Shown here one piece after another: positions 5,935 through 7,851 of a stretch of DNA of 7,851 nucleotides. The first letter of the stretch is position 1; every line of letters starts with the position of its first letter. The notes beneath the pieces are model-generated. The model made no database searches. It had not been told where the DNA came from and saw only the letters and a program-made list of their open reading frames with translations. Origin of the DNA: Candidatus Pacearchaeota archaeon (lineage in GTDB: Archaea > Nanobdellota > Nanobdellia > Pacearchaeales > GW2011-AR1); the NCBI GenBank assembly GCA_016186375.1, contig JACPLS010000043.1, positions 1-7,851 of the forward strand, written 5' to 3'. Made by a program: the position numbers and the translations under genes.

Positions 5935-5959
5935 CTTTGCGTATATAAATTGTTTAGCA

Positions 5960-6946
5960 TCAAACAGCCCACTCAATCTTCTTTTCTCTTGCTTTTTCAG
6001 TATAATCTCTAATTTGCTTAACACAAAGATCATATAAATCAATCTCAGGATTGTTTCTCTGCGCAGAATAAGCTTTAAACCATTCTACTGTCGATTCAAG
6101 TGCTTCTTCCCATGTATAAGCGGGCGCCCAATGCAGCCTCTGTGCTGCTTTTTCCCAGCTTAATCTAAGAAGTTTAGTTTCTTTTCGTGGTTTTTCTATT
6201 TTAATGTGTTTCCATGATCCTTTCCCCCAGAGAAAAATAGATTTTTCAACAACTTCTTGTGCTTTAATACCTGAAGTTTCCAAAGGCCCGAAATTGTTTC
6301 CAGTGATCAAGGATTTCATAGTATCTGGGACAAGACGAAAATCAGCAAAATCTCCTCCACCTATAACATTACCAGCTCTTGCAGACGCAATAGAAAGTTT
6401 ATTTTTTTCATTGTAAAAAGACACCCGATAAGAAGACACCGCAAGTTCAGCCATACCTTTGCTTGCACTGTATGGATCATCTCCTCCTAATAAATCCGTT
6501 TCTCTATACCCCCAAGGGATGCTTTGATCTTTATAGCATTTATCGCTTGTTATAATCACTATGCTTTTTACAAATCGATAATGTCTAGCTGCTTCTAAAA
6601 CATTGATAGTTCCTCCTACATTAATGTCAAAAGTTTCCTTAGGTTTAGAATAGGACGTCAGGACTATTGCTTGGGCGGCTAAATGAAATATTATCTCCGG
6701 CTTAAATGCTCTAATTACTTTATCAAGTTTTTCAATATCTCTAATATCTCCTCTTATGTCAACTATTTTTTTTGCCAGTTTTGTTAAAATAAAATTACTT
6801 GGTTTTGTTGGCGGATCAGACGAATATCCAATGACTTTAGCTCCTAGTTCTCTCAACCAAATTGATAACCAAGATCCTTTAAATCCAGTATGTCCAGTTA
6901 CTAAAATTTTCTTTCCTTGAAATATATTAGATAATTTTTTGCTCAT
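5960..6946 (-). CDS. rfbG: CDP-glucose 4,6-dehydratase, with an apparent internal deletion
   Basis: A short-chain dehydrogenase/reductase-family protein of 328 residues that would convert CDP-glucose to CDP-4-keto-6-deoxyglucose, the second step towards CDP-linked 3,6-dideoxyhexoses and related surface sugars. The N-terminal Rossmann motif VTGHTGFKGSWLSIWL (16-31) is the RfbG signature. The catalytic Thr133-Ser134-Asp135-Lys136 (TSDKCY), the YxxxK pair (Tyr159, Lys163), and SARAGNVIGGGDF (188-200) are all present. After LVPDTMKSLITGNN the protein jumps at 218/219 directly to FGPLETSG. In Salmonella-type RfbG, about 43 residues containing the conserved IRPWQHVLEPLSGY block lie there, part of the substrate-binding region. 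The loss is in frame and the C-terminal part then aligns normally, so activity is doubtful. The gene follows rfbF after 17 bp, on the same strand, with only a weak purine-rich ribosome site (GATGAGA). Confidence 0.9.
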   Translation of the reverse strand: MSKKLSNIFQGKKILVTGHTGFKGSWLSIWLRELGAKVIGYSSDPPTKPSNFILTKLAKKIVDIRGDIRDIEKLDKVIRAFKPEIIFHLAAQAIVLTSYSKPKETFDINVGGTINVLEAARHYRFVKSIVIITSDKCYKDQSIPWGYRETDLLGGDDPYSASKGMAELAVSSYRVSFYNEKNKLSIASARAGNVIGGGDFADFRLVPDTMKSLITGNNFGPLETSGIKAQEVVEKSIFLWGKGSWKHIKIEKPRKETKLLRLSWEKAAQRLHWAPAYTWEEALESTVEWFKAYSAQRNNPEIDLYDLCVKQIRDYTEKAREKKIEWAV

Positions 6947-6963
6947 TTTTTCTCATCTGAATT

Positions 6964-7761
6964 TTATTGCCATATTTTCCATGGTGCATTGCCAGATTTC
7001 CAAAGTTGATTTAAATGCTCAAAATGTTGTGGCGTGTCCATACAGAACCAAGCTCCATTGTGAAGATAAACAGCAATCTTTCTGTGTCTTGTTAGATCTT
7101 CAAGAGAATCTTCAATCGGAAGATTAAGTTTCAACAACGGGTGATCTAAAAAATCTTTATTAAGAATCATGAAACCTCCATTTATTCTCTCATCCAAAAG
7201 TGGATACTGTGCAAAATGAATTGCGATTCCCTTTTCATCTGTCTTTACTTGTCCATATTTTGATGACGCTCTAATGCCCGTTATTGTTCCTGAAGCTCCA
7301 ACCAATAAATGATACTCCAATAATTTATCTAAATTTATATCAGAGATTCCATCACCATATGTAAGCATGAAACAAGGATCGTTTTCAATATATTTTCTAA
7401 CTGCATAAAGCCTTGCTCCAGTATTTGTTTCCTCACCTGTATCAACTAATGTAACATTCCAGTCTTCTGTTTCTCCCTTCCTTTCTGTTATTTCTCCACT
7501 TTTCAAGTTGACTGTAATCTCATGATTATGGTCTGCATAATTCAAGAAAAAATTTCTTATTAAGTCGCCTTTATAACCAAGGCACAGTATAAAGTTTTTA
7601 TAGCCCTGGGAGGCATATCCTTTCATTATATGCCAAACAATAGGCATTTTTCCTATTGGAACAAGGGGCTTCGGTACAAGTTCTGAAACTTCCCTAAGCC
7701 TAGTTCCTTTTCCACCACAAAGTATAACTACTTTTACATCTTTTTTATCCATACATTTCAT
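6964..7761 (-). CDS. rfbF: Glucose-1-phosphate cytidylyltransferase
   Basis: A 265-residue nucleotidyltransferase that makes CDP-glucose from CTP and glucose-1-phosphate, the entry step to CDP-deoxyhexoses of surface polysaccharides or glycans. Visible marks are the nucleotide-binding loop VVILCGGKGTRLRE (11-24), KPLVPIG with Lys31 (31-37), the RfbF-specific TLVDTGEETNTGARL (104-118), TYGDGISDI with Asp137 (134-142), RINGGFMIL (192-200) and WFCMDTPQHFE (238-248). The length is close to the roughly 257 residues usual for the family, and it appears intact. The next gene, 17 bp downstream, encodes the following enzyme of the pathway, so they form an operon. The start may be the ATG at 7761 or the one three codons later at 7752 (MDKKDVK); no Shine-Dalgarno distinguishes them, and the family normally begins only a few residues before the loop. 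The third pathway enzyme (RfbH-like) is not in the window. Confidence 0.93.
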   Translation of the reverse strand: MKCMDKKDVKVVILCGGKGTRLREVSELVPKPLVPIGKMPIVWHIMKGYASQGYKNFILCLGYKGDLIRNFFLNYADHNHEITVNLKSGEITERKGETEDWNVTLVDTGEETNTGARLYAVRKYIENDPCFMLTYGDGISDINLDKLLEYHLLVGASGTITGIRASSKYGQVKTDEKGIAIHFAQYPLLDERINGGFMILNKDFLDHPLLKLNLPIEDSLEDLTRHRKIAVYLHNGAWFCMDTPQHFEHLNQLWKSGNAPWKIWQ

Positions 7762-7787
7762 GGTATATTAAGCATTTATATTAATTG

Positions 7788-7801
7788 CTATATATTTTTA
7801 G
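7788..7801 (-). promoter_or_regulatory. Possible TATA promoter of the rfbF-rfbG operon
   Basis: The minus strand reads CTAAAAATATATAG, and the TATA-like core is centred about 32 bp before the ATG at 7761. This would start the mRNA a few bases before that ATG. The whole region is so AT-rich that several other strings (for example near 7775-7782) could serve, so the choice is tentative. Confidence 0.35.
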
Positions 7802-7851
7802 ATATATTACAGTAAGATATTTTAGAATATATTTTTAAATTATTTAAATTA
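7802..7851. other. AT-rich right edge, no gene seen
   Basis: Almost only A and T, with two copies of TTTAAAT (7835-7841 and 7843-7849) that could be TATA elements for a gene beyond the right edge or for the rfb operon. No coding frame starts or ends here. Confidence 0.4.

Noticed and set aside
5815..6042. Minus-strand open frame of 75 codons overlapping the rfbG end and the protease start
   Set aside because: It overlaps two supported coding regions and a promoter in another frame and shows no recognisable protein pattern.
6204..6416. Plus-strand open frame of 70 codons, and another at 6939-7127
   Set aside because: Both are antisense to rfbG and rfbF, whose enzyme motifs are unambiguous.

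Overview
The window looks like a piece of an AT-rich archaeal genome, probably from a small-genome, DPANN-like lineage (the lineage is an inference). The archaeal reading rests on TATA/BRE-type promoter boxes. Two of them, on opposite strands and in front of unrelated genes, share the same 14 bases and sit about 25 bp before the ATG, which implies leaderless mRNAs. A third box lies further upstream of a gene that does have a Shine-Dalgarno-like site. No rRNA, tRNA, IS element or CRISPR array is visible.

Layout, left to right. (1) Positions 1-352, minus strand: a three-helix small membrane protein overlaps by 4 bp (ATGA) the start of a class I glyceraldehyde-3-phosphate dehydrogenase gene that runs off the left edge. 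(2) Positions 394-507: a divergent promoter region. (3) Positions 508-1204, plus strand: a toxin-antitoxin pair, with a ribbon-helix-helix antitoxin overlapping by 11 bp a PIN-like DUF3368 toxin. A perfect 20-bp palindrome lies between its TATA box and its ATG and is very likely the autoregulatory operator. (4) Positions 1267-5900, minus strand: a giant secreted subtilisin-like (S8) protease, convergent with the toxin. (5) Positions 5960-7761, minus strand: rfbF and rfbG, the first two enzymes of CDP-deoxyhexose synthesis. (6) Positions 7762-7851: an AT-rich upstream region with promoter-like boxes.

The protease is the most unusual item. Its signal peptide and the start of its propeptide lie in a different frame (5649-5900) from the rest (1267-5448). 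The frames join at a run of seven A's (coding strand) that is also a canonical -1 slippery heptamer. Joined, the product is 1544 residues: signal peptide, an enlarged I9-like propeptide, and an S8 domain whose catalytic Asp and His are 381 residues apart because about 340 residues resembling a seven-bladed beta-propeller sit between them. A beta-sandwich linker and a second, FG-GAP/VCBS-type propeller with seven calcium-binding loops follow. All eight cysteines fall in four close pairs, as expected for an extracellular protein.

RfbF looks intact. RfbG carries both Rossmann and catalytic motifs but lacks, in frame, about 43 residues that family members have just before the 'NFGP' motif, so its activity is doubtful unless the gap is an assembly error. 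The rfb genes and the protease would both serve the cell surface, but the protease has its own promoter, so co-transcription is not required.
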